Below are positions 8,328 to 18,352 of a stretch of DNA of 50,909 nucleotides, piece after piece. Position 1 is the first letter of the stretch; each line of letters begins with the position of its first letter. Origin of the DNA: Novosphingobium sp. (GTDB taxonomy: Bacteria > Pseudomonadota > Alphaproteobacteria > Sphingomonadales > Sphingomonadaceae); the NCBI RefSeq assembly GCF_027489515.1, contig NZ_JAIXZS010000025.1:1-50909 (forward strand). Direction: 5' to 3'. The position numbers were made by a program, and so were the translations under genes. The notes beneath the pieces were generated by a model. The model did no database searches, was not told the DNA's origin, and was given only the letters and a program-made list of their open reading frames with translations.

Positions 8328-9176
8328 TCAGACCCGCTGGCGCCATGAAACGCGGGGGATATAGCCAATCAGTTCGCCGGCGCGGGCAGAGGAGAGCAGC
8401 GAGGCTTCGCCAGCAAGGCTCTCGGCCAGCGGGACGCCGGGGAAGTGTTCGGCCATAAGATCGCGCGAGGGGCGGCCCATCAGGTTGTCGGCGGCGGCGA
8501 TAATCATGGCCTCATTCCCGGCGGTATCGGCCTCGAGCGCGCAGCGGCAGGCCTCGGCAGCATCCTCGGCGTCGATATAGCTCCACAGGTTCCACTTGCG
8601 GCTGGCCGGATCGGCCTGGATCTGCGGCAGCGCGGCATAATCGTCCGCCACATAGACGTTGGAAAAGCGCAGCGAGACGATCGCGAGCCCCGGATGCCAG
8701 CGCGCGAACTCGTCGGCCATGGTCTCACCCACGCGCTTGCCGAGCGCGTAGGACCAGTTCGGGAGCAGCGGGTGCGTCTCGTCAATGGGGGCGAACTGCG
8801 GCGGTTCAGCGAAGGGGAGGCCAAGGATCGTCTCGCTCGAGGCCCAGACGACACGGCCGATGCCGAGGCGGACGGCAGCGGAGAACACGTTGTAGGTGCC
8901 CATGACGTTGATGCGGAAAGCCGCCTCATCGGTCGTCGCGCCGGGCTTGGGGATGCCGGCCAAGTGGAGCACCGCATCGAAGCGGCGCGCGGCGGTATCG
9001 ACACCGGAAAGCGCGCCCATGACCGCACCGAAATCGGCGCAATCGAGGCGGACCGTATCATCGCCGTAGACCGAACTCACGATATCGAAGCCGGTGACAC
9101 GGTGTCCCGCCGCGCGCAGTGCCGCGACCGCGACCTTGCCGAGTTTGCCGCTGCTGCCCGTGACCGCGATGCGCAT
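8328..9176 (-). CDS. NAD-dependent epimerase/dehydratase (extended SDR)
   Basis: 282 residues. N-terminal Rossmann motif TGSSGKLG (6-13), catalytic SSE...YALGK (Tyr-x3-Lys), and HLAG typical of extended short-chain dehydrogenases acting on (nucleotide-)sugars; uronate dehydrogenase and UDP-glucose 4-epimerase are the nearest types I recognise, but I cannot choose. Starts 6 nt after the prfC stop, so it is probably in one transcript with prfC, the hydrolase and the PPOX protein. That downstream trio has the look of a small catabolic cassette riding on a housekeeping promoter. Confidence 0.85.
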   Translation of the reverse strand: MRIAVTGSSGKLGKVAVAALRAAGHRVTGFDIVSSVYGDDTVRLDCADFGAVMGALSGVDTAARRFDAVLHLAGIPKPGATTDEAAFRINVMGTYNVFSAAVRLGIGRVVWASSETILGLPFAEPPQFAPIDETHPLLPNWSYALGKRVGETMADEFARWHPGLAIVSLRFSNVYVADDYAALPQIQADPASRKWNLWSYIDAEDAAEACRCALEADTAGNEAMIIAAADNLMGRPSRDLMAEHFPGVPLAESLAGEASLLSSARAGELIGYIPRVSWRQRV

Positions 9177-9182
9177 GGCCCC

Positions 9183-10712
9183 TTACCGCTCCTTGGTGGC
9201 GCTGAAGGTCAGCTCCGGATTGCGTTCCTGCTGGTAGCTCACGTCCCAGGCCGAGCGCGCCATGAAGACGGGATCCCCATCACGGTCCTTGGCAAGGTTC
9301 GAGAGGTTGAAATCGGCAAAGCTGCGCAGCGCGGCATCGCTCCCCTTGAGCCACCGGGCGGTATCGAAGGGCGAGGGCTCGAGCACGGCTTCAACCTTGT
9401 ATTCCGCTTCCAACCGCGAGATCAGCACGTCGAGCTGGAGCTGGCCGACCACCCCGACGATCGATTGCGCGCCGATCTCAGGGTAAAACACCTGAATCAC
9501 GCCTTCCTCGGACAGATCATCGAGCGCCTTCCTGAGCTGCTTGGTCTTGGTCGGGTCCTTCAATTGCACGCGGCGCAGGATTTCAGGTGCGAAGTTGGGC
9601 AGGCCGGTGAAGCGGACAGTGTTCTTCTCGGACAGCGTATCGCCCACGCGCAGGGTGCCGTGGTTGGGAATGCCGATGATATCGCCCGCCTCGGCGGTAT
9701 CGGCAATCTCGCGGTCCTGCGCGAAGAACAGGATCGGCGAATGGACCGCAATGGGCTTGCCGAGGCCGGAGGGCGTGAGCTTCATGCCGCGTTTGAAAGT
9801 GCCCGAGACCATACGCATGAACGCGATGCGGTCGCGGTGCATCGGATCCATGTTGGCCTGGACCTTGAACACGAAACCGGTGACTTCGGGGTGATCAAGC
9901 TCGATCGTGCCGGTCTCGCTTGGCTGCGGCCGCGGCGGCGGGGCGTAGCGGGCGATGGCGTCGATCATTTCGGCGACGCCGAAGTTCTTGAGCGCCGAGC
10001 CGAAATAGACCGGCGTCAGATCGCCGTTGCGATAGGCGGTGAGATCGAACTCGGGGTAGCCCATCTGCGCGAGCTCGATTTCCTCGGCGATATCGGCGGG
10101 GATCGCACCATCGACCAGTGGGTCCCGCTTGCCAAGATATTCGCGGCTGTCGCCTTCGGGGCGCGCGATGGTGTTCGTGGCGAAATCGAGCACGCCTTCG
10201 AATATCCCGCCCATGCCGATGGGCCACGACATCGGACAGACATCGAGTGCGAGCGCATCCGCCACTTCATCCAGTGTCTCGAACACGGCGCGGCCTTCGC
10301 GGTCGACCTTGTTGACGAAGGTGATGATCGGCACCGAACGCAGGCGGCACACCTCGAACAGCTTGCGCGTCTGCGGCTCGATGCCCTTGGCGGCGTCGAT
10401 CACCATGATCGCGGAATCGACGGCGGTCAGCGTGCGGTAGGTGTCCTCGGAAAAGTCCTCGTGGCCCGGCGTATCGAGCAGGTTGAACACGACGCCATCT
10501 TTCTGGAAGGTCATGACCGACGAGGTGACAGAGATGCCGCGCTGCTGCTCGATCTTCATCCAGTCCGACCGGGCACGGCGCGCCTGCCCTCGCGCCTTGA
10601 CCTCACCGGCCAAGTGGATCGCGCCGCCCTGGAGGAGCAGCTTCTCGGTCAGCGTGGTCTTGCCCGCGTCGGGGTGCGAGATGATGGCAAAGGTGCGGCG
10701 ATTGGAACTCAT
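9183..10712 (-). CDS. prfC: Peptide chain release factor 3
   Basis: 509 residues, slightly shorter than the E. coli protein. Translational GTPase that recycles RF1/RF2 after termination. G1 motif SHPDAGKTT (12-20), the RGISVTSSVM switch I block, DTPGHEDF (G3) and NKVD (G4) are all present. Clean ATG. The gene sits 38 nt after a small membrane protein and 6 nt before an SDR gene. Confidence 0.96.
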   Translation of the reverse strand: MSSNRRTFAIISHPDAGKTTLTEKLLLQGGAIHLAGEVKARGQARRARSDWMKIEQQRGISVTSSVMTFQKDGVVFNLLDTPGHEDFSEDTYRTLTAVDSAIMVIDAAKGIEPQTRKLFEVCRLRSVPIITFVNKVDREGRAVFETLDEVADALALDVCPMSWPIGMGGIFEGVLDFATNTIARPEGDSREYLGKRDPLVDGAIPADIAEEIELAQMGYPEFDLTAYRNGDLTPVYFGSALKNFGVAEMIDAIARYAPPPRPQPSETGTIELDHPEVTGFVFKVQANMDPMHRDRIAFMRMVSGTFKRGMKLTPSGLGKPIAVHSPILFFAQDREIADTAEAGDIIGIPNHGTLRVGDTLSEKNTVRFTGLPNFAPEILRRVQLKDPTKTKQLRKALDDLSEEGVIQVFYPEIGAQSIVGVVGQLQLDVLISRLEAEYKVEAVLEPSPFDTARWLKGSDAALRSFADFNLSNLAKDRDGDPVFMARSAWDVSYQQERNPELTFSATKER

Positions 10713-10750
10713 GGCCCGCGCCTAGCTGAGGGGCGCGGCGGAGTCACGCC

Positions 10751-11143
10751 TCAGCCGCGCAGCGCAAGCACCAGCAGGACCGGCCAGACGACGACAATGG
10801 CGGCGAAAGTCCCGGCAACGCCCCATGGCACGGGCGCGCCCGACCGGACCGCCGGCCAGACAAAGAGCGCGATCCAAAGCGTCTTGTAGAAGATCTGCAC
10901 CAGCAGCAGCGGCGCGAAGAAGGCGGGGGCGAAGAGGCCGCAGATCGAAGCCGCGAGGATCGCCGACCACAGGCTGAGGACGAGAAGGCGCAGTCCGCTG
11001 CTCTCCGTTACGGCGCCCTGGAACACCGTTACTGCGGCGGTGGGCGCGATCATACCCCAGCAGACCGGCACGAGAATCAGGATGTTGGCGGCATAAGCGA
11101 TCCGCAGGATACCGGGATGGGCGAAGACCAACGCGCTTGTCAT
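10751..11143 (-). CDS. Small integral membrane protein of unknown function
   Basis: 130 residues, very hydrophobic, with about four predicted transmembrane segments (about 12-34, 50-70, 72-95, 105-128) and short loops. No motif I recognise and no signal peptide distinct from the first helix. It begins 9 nt after the aldose-epimerase gene and ends 38 nt before prfC, so it is co-transcribed with both. A conserved hypothetical membrane protein is all I can support. Confidence 0.7.
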   Translation of the reverse strand: MTSALVFAHPGILRIAYAANILILVPVCWGMIAPTAAVTVFQGAVTESSGLRLLVLSLWSAILAASICGLFAPAFFAPLLLVQIFYKTLWIALFVWPAVRSGAPVPWGVAGTFAAIVVVWPVLLVLALRG

Positions 11144-11152
11144 GCCTCGATA

Positions 11153-12034
11153 TTATGCGGGCCGAACAGTGACTTCCATGCGGAAACTGCAGCTTTCCCC
11201 TTCGGGCAGGACCACTACGCCTGGTTTCTCGCCAAAATCGCCGCTGAAGCCCAGCGGATCGGCATGGCCCTGCCACGGCTCGATGCAGATGTAACGCGCG
11301 CCGGGGACTTGCCAGATGCCGAGCATCGGACTGTCCGGGAAGGCGACATCGAGCCATGCGCCGCTCTCGGCGCCATAGGACAGGCGGCGGCTGGCGAGTT
11401 CGGTCCAGATCAAGGCGTCGTGGCGGAACAGTTCGGGATCGAGGGAAATTTCGCGGCCCTTCACCGGGGTCGGTGCACCACCCGGAGCGATGAGGCCGCT
11501 CGCCATGTCGAGCTGGCGGATCGGCCGTGGCTCATCCGCCTCGAACAGAATGCGGTGCGCGGCCTTGTCGGCGCTGCCGGGAAGCGGCCAGGCAAAGGCC
11601 GGGTGATAGCCAAAACTGAACGGGAGCGGTTCACCGCCGGTATTGTGCACGGTGGCGATCATCTCCAGCGTCATGCCGGAGAGCATGAAGGCCATGTCGA
11701 GCGCAAAGGCGAAGGGATAGCAGCTGCGCGTCTCGGCGCTCTCTTCGAGCCTGAATACCACGCGATCTGCCGAATGTTCTTTCAGCCCGAAGGCACTGCG
11801 GCGGGCGAAGCCGTGCTTCGGCATACGGTAGCTCTGCCCGCCGCTCCGCAGTGTGTCATCTGCCAGCGCGCCAACGATGGGGAACAGCAGAGGCGCGCGG
11901 CCCGACCAGAACGCCGGGTCCGCGTCGGTCATGTACTCGCGGCCCGCGGCATCGGTCAGCGAAGAAAGCTCTGCCCCGAACGGGTTGATGCGCGCGGAGA
12001 GGCCCTCGCTGGCGATTGTAACAAGATCGGTCAT
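11153..12034 (-). CDS. Aldose 1-epimerase family protein
   Basis: 293 residues. GalM-like beta-sandwich family (LacX-like branch): KHGFARR with the general acid/base His, FGYHPAFAWPL with the second conserved His, and the late glutamate in YICIEPWQG. Should interconvert alpha and beta anomers of a hexose or a phosphorylated sugar in the cytosol; the sugar is not predictable. I used the ATG at 12034 (GGGGAT 5 nt upstream); a GTG codon directly before it is an alternative start. 23 nt downstream of pheT. Confidence 0.85.
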   Translation of the reverse strand: MTDLVTIASEGLSARINPFGAELSSLTDAAGREYMTDADPAFWSGRAPLLFPIVGALADDTLRSGGQSYRMPKHGFARRSAFGLKEHSADRVVFRLEESAETRSCYPFAFALDMAFMLSGMTLEMIATVHNTGGEPLPFSFGYHPAFAWPLPGSADKAAHRILFEADEPRPIRQLDMASGLIAPGGAPTPVKGREISLDPELFRHDALIWTELASRRLSYGAESGAWLDVAFPDSPMLGIWQVPGARYICIEPWQGHADPLGFSGDFGEKPGVVVLPEGESCSFRMEVTVRPA

Positions 12035-12057
12035 CACATCCCCGGCAGGCTCGCTAG

Positions 12058-14451
12058 TCAGGCGCGCAGCACGCCGCCGAGCTTTGCGCCGGCTGCCACG
12101 ATCCTGTCGGTGATCGCCTTCAGAGCTGCCTCGTCGTAGCTCTTCTCGACGGGCTGCAAAGTGACTTCGACCGCCAGCGATTTCTGGCCCTCAGGCACGC
12201 CGGTCCCTCGGAAATCGTCGAACACGCGAGCCGCGACGACGTTGGTCTTGTCCGCCCCGCGCACCGCGCGCAGCAGATCACCAGCGGGAAGGCCATTGGG
12301 CACAAGGAAAGCGTAATCGCGGGTGACGGCCTGCAGCGCGGGCGGCGCGAAGTGCGGGCGCGCGAAGCTGCCGGGGCCCTTGCGCGCCGGGATCCGATCA
12401 AGGAACAGCTCCACGACCGCAACCGCACCAGAGAGATCGAAGGCCTTGGCCGTGGTCGGGTGGAGCATGCCAAAACGTGCGAGCACTGTCTTTGGCCCGA
12501 GGCGCAGGGTGGCGGACTGGCCGGGGTGGAGCTGGCTTCCTGCCTCGCCCATGACCTGCAGGTTATCGACCGGCGCACCGGCTTCAGCGAGGAGCGCAAG
12601 TGCCTCGGCCTTGGCATCGAAGGCATCGAAGGGCTTGGCCTTGCCAGTCGCCCAGCCGCGCGGGGCGGCTTCACCTGCGAGCACGACGGCGAGACTGGGC
12701 TGCTCGTCGCTCGCGCCGCCCTCACCGCGCAGATAGCGGCGGCCAATTTCGAACAAGCGGACCGTGGTCGCGCCGCGATCAAGATTGCGCCGCGCTGCCG
12801 AAAGCAGGCCCGGCAGCAGTGACGGACGCATAGTCTTGAGGTCTTCGGAGATCGGATTGGCGAGCGTCCAAAGGCCACCGTTGCCCTCTGCGAAGTGTTC
12901 GGCTTCACCTGTGGGCAGGAACGACCAGGTCACCGCCTCATTCAGCCCTCGTGCGGCAGCTGCGCGGCGGATGCGGCGTTCCTGCATCTGCGCTGCAGTC
13001 GCTGTCGGTTTGGCGACGCCGTCAGCGCGCGGCAGCGGCGTGGAGGGTACGGCATCGAGGCCATGGACGCGGATCACTTCCTCGACAATGTCCGGCGCGC
13101 CGTCCACATCCGGACGCCAGGTCGGCACCGTGATGGTCCAGTCTTCCGCCACATCAAAACCGAGCGCGGCAAGGATGCGCTTCTGCTCGCCGTTGGCGAC
13201 ATCAATCCCGCCTAGGTTGCCAGCGAGCGCCGGATCGTAGGCGAAGCTCTTGCGCGCGAGTGGTGGCTGGCCGGCGCGGATCACTTCGCTCGGCTCACCG
13301 CCGCAGATCTCGAGGATCAGGCTGGTTAGGAGGTCCATGCCGGTATCGAGGAACGCGGGATCGACCCCGCGCTCGAAGCGGCCGCGCGCGTCGGACGTCA
13401 GCGCCAAGGCCTGACCGGTGCGGGCGATGTTGGCAGGGGTGAAGTAGGCGACTTCGAGCAGGACGTCGGTGGTCGTCTCGGAACAGCCCGAATGTTCGCC
13501 GCCCATGATTCCGGCGATATCGTGGACGCCGCTCTCATCGGCGATCACGGTCATCCACGGCTGGAGCGCGTATTCCTTGCCGTTGAGTGCGAGGCAGGTC
13601 TCGCCTTCGCGCGCGCGGCGGGCGACGACCGCGCCGCTCAGCTTGGCGAGGTCATAGGCATGCGCCGGGCGGCCATAGCCGAGCATGACGTAGTTGGTGA
13701 TATCGACGAGCGCCGAGATCGGGCGCTGGCCCGCGCTCTTGAGGCGGTCCTGCAGCCACTGCGGGCTGGGGCCGTTTGTCACGCCGCGGATGACGCGGCC
13801 GTAGAAGGCTGGGCAACCTTCGGCATCGTCGGTGCGAACGTCCACTGGGCACGGGTAGGTGCCAGCGACAGGGGCCGCGTTGATCGGCCTCAGCACACCG
13901 AGGCCAGCGGCGGCAAGATCGCGCGCGATGCCGTGGACGCCCATGCAGTCTGGCCGGTTGGGCGTGATGGCGACGTCAAACACAGGATCGGAGCCGAGGT
14001 AATCGGCGAAGCTGATGCCGATCGGCGCGTCGGCGGGAAGCTCGATGATGCCGTCGTGCTCTTCGCCAAGGCCAAGCTCGCGTGTCGAGCACATCATGCC
14101 GTTGGATTCGACACCGCGGATCGCAGACTTCCTGAGCTCCATGCCGTTGGCCGGAACGACTGCGCCGGGCAGGCCGAGCACGCCGATGAGACCCGCACGC
14201 GCATTGGGCGCGCCGCAAACGACCTGAAGCGGATTGCCGTCACCCAGATCGACGGAAAGTACTTGCAGTTTGTCCGCCTGTGGGTGCTTGTCCGCAGTCA
14301 GCACGCGGGCGACGCGGAACTGCGTGAGAGCCGCAGATGCATCCTCGACGCCTTCGATCTCGAGGCCGAGCGAGGTCAGCTTCTCGGCAATCGTGCGGGC
14401 ATCGGCCTTGGTATCGAGCAGAGCCTGGAGCCAGGAGAGGGCGAACTTCAT
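12058..14451 (-). CDS. pheT: Phenylalanyl-tRNA synthetase beta subunit
   Basis: 797 residues, the normal size. Begins [14 protein letters not shown] and carries an EMAP/tRNA-binding domain (about 40-150, with QVVCGAPN), the B3/B4 editing region ([17 protein letters not shown], then [15 protein letters not shown]), B5, the catalytic-like core and the C-terminal anticodon-binding FDX-ACB domain (RDYAFLVP... and [16 protein letters not shown]). Works as an (alpha-beta)2 tetramer with PheS. The start was fixed by the ATGA overlap with the pheS stop. Confidence 0.97.
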   Translation of the reverse strand: MKFALSWLQALLDTKADARTIAEKLTSLGLEIEGVEDASAALTQFRVARVLTADKHPQADKLQVLSVDLGDGNPLQVVCGAPNARAGLIGVLGLPGAVVPANGMELRKSAIRGVESNGMMCSTRELGLGEEHDGIIELPADAPIGISFADYLGSDPVFDVAITPNRPDCMGVHGIARDLAAAGLGVLRPINAAPVAGTYPCPVDVRTDDAEGCPAFYGRVIRGVTNGPSPQWLQDRLKSAGQRPISALVDITNYVMLGYGRPAHAYDLAKLSGAVVARRAREGETCLALNGKEYALQPWMTVIADESGVHDIAGIMGGEHSGCSETTTDVLLEVAYFTPANIARTGQALALTSDARGRFERGVDPAFLDTGMDLLTSLILEICGGEPSEVIRAGQPPLARKSFAYDPALAGNLGGIDVANGEQKRILAALGFDVAEDWTITVPTWRPDVDGAPDIVEEVIRVHGLDAVPSTPLPRADGVAKPTATAAQMQERRIRRAAAARGLNEAVTWSFLPTGEAEHFAEGNGGLWTLANPISEDLKTMRPSLLPGLLSAARRNLDRGATTVRLFEIGRRYLRGEGGASDEQPSLAVVLAGEAAPRGWATGKAKPFDAFDAKAEALALLAEAGAPVDNLQVMGEAGSQLHPGQSATLRLGPKTVLARFGMLHPTTAKAFDLSGAVAVVELFLDRIPARKGPGSFARPHFAPPALQAVTRDYAFLVPNGLPAGDLLRAVRGADKTNVVAARVFDDFRGTGVPEGQKSLAVEVTLQPVEKSYDEAALKAITDRIVAAGAKLGGVLRA

Positions 14452-15536
14452 GCGCGCACTCCCACGCCGCCGGAAAGGGTGGGCACGTCTAGCGCGCCGA
14501 AGCCGTAGTGCTGGAGCCAACGCACATCGCCATCGAAGAAGGCGCGCAGATCGTCCATGCCATATTTCAGCATTGCGAGGCGGTCGACGCCGGTGCCAAA
14601 GGCGAAGCCTTGCCATTCATCGGGATCAAGTCCGCCGAACTCGATCACTTTGCGGTTGACCATGCCCGAGCCGAGCACTTCCATCCAGCCGCCGTTCGTC
14701 GCATCGCCGCTACCGCCGACCACGCGCTTGCCGTTGATAAGCGTGTAGCCGACGTCGACCTCGACCGAGGGCTCGGTGAAGGGGAAGTAGCTGGGGCGCA
14801 GACGCAGGACGATATCCTCACGCTCGAAGAAGGCCTTGAGGAAAGTCTCCAGCGTCCACTTGAGGTGGCCGAGGTGGATGCCCTTGTCGATCACAAGGCC
14901 TTCGATCTGGTGGAACATCGGGGTGTGGGTGGCGTCGCTGTCAGACCGGTAAACACGGCCCGGCGCGATGACGCGCAAAGGCGCGCCCTGGCTCAGCATC
15001 GAGCGGATCTGCACCGGCGAGGTGTGCGTGCGCAGCAGCATCGAGCGGCCCTGCACATCGTGGTCGGGGAAGTAGAACGTATCGTGCATCGCGCGCGCCG
15101 GATGCGTTTCTGGCATGTTGAGCGCGGTGAAGTTGTGCCAGTCGTCCTCGATCTCCGGCCCTGTCGCCACGGCAAAGCCCATGTCGGCGAAGATTTCGGC
15201 CAGTTCGTCCATGACCTGACTGACCGGGTGGACCGAGCCGCGCGCAGTGGCAGGAGCGGGGAGCGAGAGGTCGGCAGTTTCAGCCGCGAGCTTCGCCTCA
15301 AGCGCGGCCGATTCCAGCGCGGCGCGGCGTTCGCCGAGCGCGGCGGTGACCGCCTCGCGCGCGGCATGGATGCGCGGGCCAGTGCTGGTGCGTTCCTCGG
15401 GGCTCATGCCGCCGAGCGACTTGAGCAGGGCCGAGACCCAGCCTTGCTTGCCAAGCGCGCCGACGCGCAGCGCCTCGACGGCTTCGATCGTGTCCGCAGC
15501 GGCGATTGCGGCGAGTGTAGGTTCAAGCTGTTCCAT
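14448..15536 (-). CDS. pheS: Phenylalanyl-tRNA synthetase alpha subunit
   Basis: 362 residues. Class II aminoacyl-tRNA synthetase catalytic subunit: coiled-coil N-terminus (about 1-90), motif 2 ([14 protein letters not shown]) and motif 3 ([13 protein letters not shown]). ATG at 15536 (MEQLEPTL) preferred; a TTG seven codons earlier is the only alternative. In most proteobacteria pheST directly follows rplT; here an AraC-type gene and a terminator separate them. Confidence 0.97.
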   Translation of the reverse strand: MEQLEPTLAAIAAADTIEAVEALRVGALGKQGWVSALLKSLGGMSPEERTSTGPRIHAAREAVTAALGERRAALESAALEAKLAAETADLSLPAPATARGSVHPVSQVMDELAEIFADMGFAVATGPEIEDDWHNFTALNMPETHPARAMHDTFYFPDHDVQGRSMLLRTHTSPVQIRSMLSQGAPLRVIAPGRVYRSDSDATHTPMFHQIEGLVIDKGIHLGHLKWTLETFLKAFFEREDIVLRLRPSYFPFTEPSVEVDVGYTLINGKRVVGGSGDATNGGWMEVLGSGMVNRKVIEFGGLDPDEWQGFAFGTGVDRLAMLKYGMDDLRAFFDGDVRWLQHYGFGALDVPTLSGGVGVRA

Positions 15537-15582
15537 CGGAGCCGCCGCTAGCGCCAAACGCGGCGGAATCCAAGGCGCGCGT

Positions 15583-16503
15583 TCAATCGTTCGAGGGATC
15601 GTGCAGGGCCTGCACCGGCGCGCCCGCCGCCGCCATCCGGGCGCGCATCACGCCCGTAAGCACCGGATGGGGCAGCGCGGCGTAGGCGCTGGGGCTCATG
15701 CCCATGAAGCGGTGAAACTCGCGCACGAACTGGGCCTGATCGTGATAGTGCGAATCGATGGCGCCGATCCAGGTGAGCGAGGGATCGAGCATGTACTGCG
15801 AAAGGCTGCGCATGAACCGCTGGCGGCGCAGCAACAAGCTGGGCGGAAAGCCGAAATGGCGGCGGCAGACGCGTTCCAGTGTATGGGTGGGAAGCCCGGC
15901 GTGCTCCGCCATCGCGGCAACGGTGGCGACTTCCGGATCTACGAGTGCCTGGTGTGTCGCGCGGATTCGGGCTTCCTCCGGCACTGTGCGCGCGGCAAGG
16001 TCCTCGAAATGCCGGGTGATCCGCGCGAGTTCGGCGGCTTCATCGGGCACCGGGCCGAACAGCGTATCGACCAGCGGGCAGAGCGGCGAAAGGGAAGGTT
16101 CGGAGGCCGGGTCGCACAGCCGATCGGCAAATGAATGGGCCGATGCTCCGACAAACTTGGCCCAACCGAGCGGAAGCAGGCCGATGCCCCAGATCCGCGA
16201 CGTACCCGCGGTAAAGCGGAGCGTAGTGCTGGTCGGCCCAGTAACGATGCCAGCAAGATTACCAACCGGCGCTTCCCTCAGCAGCTCGGAAACTGGCAGT
16301 ACGCCGCTGATGATGCGCAGGTTGGCCCACTCGGGATGGAGATGATCGGCCACGCGCCCATCCACCCCGGCGTCGATCTCGGTGATGTAGAAAGTCGTGA
16401 AATAGGGACGCATCGCCGGGGGCGGCTGATGGAATCGTACCTGCACGGTACATTGACCGGTCACCGCTGCGCCCCCTGTTATCTTCCCTGTTGGTAAGAT
16501 CAT
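15583..16503 (-). CDS. AraC-family transcriptional regulator
   Basis: 306 residues. N-terminal effector-type domain (about 20-170) of the sort found in sphingomonad AraC proteins, then a C-terminal double helix-turn-helix: [20 protein letters not shown] (first helix-turn-helix) and [20 protein letters not shown] (second, with the family signature). Lies between the rplT terminator and pheS, with 46 nt to pheS, so pheST may depend partly on its promoter. A clear paralogue is encoded at 22125-23069. Ligand and targets are unknown. The ATG has only a weak Shine-Dalgarno, so the start is uncertain. Confidence 0.85.
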   Translation of the reverse strand: MILPTGKITGGAAVTGQCTVQVRFHQPPPAMRPYFTTFYITEIDAGVDGRVADHLHPEWANLRIISGVLPVSELLREAPVGNLAGIVTGPTSTTLRFTAGTSRIWGIGLLPLGWAKFVGASAHSFADRLCDPASEPSLSPLCPLVDTLFGPVPDEAAELARITRHFEDLAARTVPEEARIRATHQALVDPEVATVAAMAEHAGLPTHTLERVCRRHFGFPPSLLLRRQRFMRSLSQYMLDPSLTWIGAIDSHYHDQAQFVREFHRFMGMSPSAYAALPHPVLTGVMRARMAAAGAPVQALHDPSND

Positions 16504-16540
16504 AACGCTTACTTGCGCTAACGGGAACAGGCCAAAATGG

Positions 16541-16572
16541 CAAAAAGGGCACCGGTCATGAAACCGGTGCCC
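16541..16572 (-). terminator. Rho-independent terminator of rpmI-rplT
   Basis: Perfect 10-bp stem GGGCACCGGT (16547-16556) / ACCGGTGCCC (16563-16572), 6-nt loop; on the minus strand it is followed by TTTTTG. About 80 nt after the rplT stop. Confidence 0.88.
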
Positions 16573-16649
16573 TCTTGCATTTTCGGGATTTTCTGAAGCC
16601 AGCCTGAAACCGGCGCACCAGATTGGAACGCCGGCGAGCTAGCTTCCAA

Positions 16650-17009
16650 TCAGCTCGCGAGGGCCTGCTTGGCCTGCGCGATGATCGCCGTGAAGACGCC
16701 GCCTTCGTTCATGGCGAGATCTGCCATGGCCTTGCGGTCCAATTCGATCCCGGCAAGCTTGGTGCCGTGGATGAACTGCGAATAGGTGAGGCCTTCGGCG
16801 CGGACAGCGGCGTTGATGCGCTGAATCCACAGACCGCGGAACTCCCGCTTCTTCACCTTGCGATCGCGGTACGCGTACTGGCCGGCCTTTTCGACCGCCT
16901 GACGGGCAACGCGGATGGTGTTCTTGCGGCGGCCCCGATAGCCCTTGGCCTGTTCGAGAATGCGCTTGTGCTTGGCGCGGGTGGTAACACCCCGTTTGAT
17001 GCGGCTCAT
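16650..17009 (-). CDS. rplT: Ribosomal protein bL20
   Basis: 119 residues, standard length. Begins [20 protein letters not shown] and has the conserved GYRGRRKNT and [20 protein letters not shown] blocks. Binds 23S rRNA early in 50S assembly and in other bacteria represses its own operon. 13 nt after rpmI, with a terminator downstream. infC, usually the first gene of this operon, is not next to it here (metA is upstream). Confidence 0.98.
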   Translation of the reverse strand: MSRIKRGVTTRAKHKRILEQAKGYRGRRKNTIRVARQAVEKAGQYAYRDRKVKKREFRGLWIQRINAAVRAEGLTYSQFIHGTKLAGIELDRKAMADLAMNEGGVFTAIIAQAKQALAS

Positions 17010-17022
17010 GGGTCTTCGCTCC

Positions 17023-17226
17023 TCAGTTCAGCCCGTAGGGCGCCCACTTCTTGATCACCTTTGCGTCCGCATCGGAGATCACGTCCATGCCGCGGTTCTG
17101 GCGGATGTACTTGGCGTTGTGGCTGATCAGGCGGTGGCGCTTGCCAGCGACACCGTGCTTGACCTTGCCGGAAGCGGTGATCTTGAAGCGCTTCTTCACA
17201 CCGCTCTTGGTCTTGAGCTTGGGCAT
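17023..17226 (-). CDS. rpmI: Ribosomal protein bL35
   Basis: 67 residues. [17 protein letters not shown] start and [18 protein letters not shown] core identify bL35. The ATG at 17226 has an excellent AAGGAG 7 nt upstream; longer in-frame extension is non-coding. The 153 nt up to metA hold no gene, only an 8-bp hairpin (GCGCGCAA 17332-17339 / TTGCGCGC 17351-17358) without a U-run. Confidence 0.97.
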   Translation of the reverse strand: MPKLKTKSGVKKRFKITASGKVKHGVAGKRHRLISHNAKYIRQNRGMDVISDADAKVIKKWAPYGLN

Positions 17227-17379
17227 TTTCGTCTCCTTGGTGAGGGTACGTCCAACCCGCCGTGGCAGCCCTGCATGGCCAGGCGAGTCATCGAATCCGT
17301 ACCCGATGAAGTGCGCGCGCTTACGGGCGCAGCGCGCAAAAGGCAAGCGATTGCGCGCAGAGGCGCCTCCGCACGCTGG

Positions 17380-18285
17380 TCAGCGGCCGATTTCCTCGCG
17401 ATCAAACGGGGTCGTCTGATAGGTCTCGTTGATCCAGTTGCTGAACAGCAGATGGCCGTGCCCGCGCCAGGTGTTGGATGGCATGGCGGCGGGATCGTCG
17501 CCCGGGAAGTAGTGCAACGGCAGGCTGCGGCCTTCATCCCGTGCATACTCACCAGCCAGCGTCAGCGTATCATACTCGAGATGGTTGAGCATGTGCACGG
17601 CGTTGTTCGCCGGATCGCCGATCAGGCACAGGCCGGTCTCGGCACTGTCGGCCAGCACGGTGAGGCCCCGCCCGCTCGGAAGATCTGCGCCGCGCAGCTC
17701 GCTCCAACGCGAGACGGGAACGTCGAACCGGTCCGGCAATCCGCGCATGACCGGGTGCGCAGGGGCCCGATTGTCATGGCTGAACACACCAGTCGCCTTT
17801 TCGCCCAGCGCGTGCTTGGGCATGCCGTGGAAGTGATGCAGCGCGGCCATTGCGCCCCAGCACAAGGTCAGCGTGCGGTGCACGTTGGCGCGCGACCAGT
17901 CGAGGATGCGGCGCATCTCGTCCCAGTAGGTCACCTCATCGAACGCAATCTGCTCGACCGGAGCGCCAGTGATGATGAGGCCGTCGAACTTCTCGCTGCG
18001 CACGTCTTCCCATGGACGGTAGAAAGCGGTGATGTGGCCGGCCGAGGTATTCTTGCTCACGTGGTCCGAGATGCGCACGAGGTCCAGCTCGATCTGGAGC
18101 GGCGTCGCACCGAGCAGCCGGGCGATCTGCGTTTCGGTGGTGATCTTGTCGGGCATGAGGTTGAGCAGCGCGACGCGCAAGGGGCGGATGTCCTGCCGCG
18201 CGGCCTCGGTTTCGCTCATGACGATAACGCCCTCGGCCTCCAGCGTGCGGCGGGCGGGAAGATTATCGGCGATGCGGATCGGCAC
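17380..18285 (-). CDS. metA: Homoserine O-acyltransferase (predicted acetyl-CoA dependent)
   Basis: 301 residues, MetA family, first step of methionine synthesis from homoserine. The catalytic triad sits at the canonical numbers: Cys142 (LTLCWGAMA), His235 and Glu237 (NHLEYD). Residue 111 is Glu (TGAPVEQ); in this family Glu111 goes with acetyl-CoA and Gly111 (E. coli) with succinyl-CoA, so homoserine O-acetyltransferase is predicted despite the traditional name. Starts at GTG with GAAGGG 9 nt upstream, which restores the family start MPIRI-DNLPA. A SAM riboswitch-like leader lies 68 nt upstream. The next gene leftward, rpmI, is 153 nt away and has its own signals. Confidence 0.95.
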   Translation of the reverse strand: MPIRIADNLPARRTLEAEGVIVMSETEAARQDIRPLRVALLNLMPDKITTETQIARLLGATPLQIELDLVRISDHVSKNTSAGHITAFYRPWEDVRSEKFDGLIITGAPVEQIAFDEVTYWDEMRRILDWSRANVHRTLTLCWGAMAALHHFHGMPKHALGEKATGVFSHDNRAPAHPVMRGLPDRFDVPVSRWSELRGADLPSGRGLTVLADSAETGLCLIGDPANNAVHMLNHLEYDTLTLAGEYARDEGRSLPLHYFPGDDPAAMPSNTWRGHGHLLFSNWINETYQTTPFDREEIGR

Positions 18286-18352
18286 GTATCATAACCCTTC
18301 GAACTCGGGAGATGACGACGCCTGCAGCCTTGTTCCGCTTCGTTGCCGGACC

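Noticed and set aside
8445..10889. Very long plus-strand open frame opposite prfC
   Set aside because: It mirrors the high third-position G+C of prfC and the SDR gene; the translation is Arg/Asp/His-rich with no domain, while the minus strand has complete G-motifs.
17332..17358. 8-bp hairpin between metA and rpmI as a terminator
   Set aside because: No U-run on either strand; kept only as a remark in the rpmI entry.
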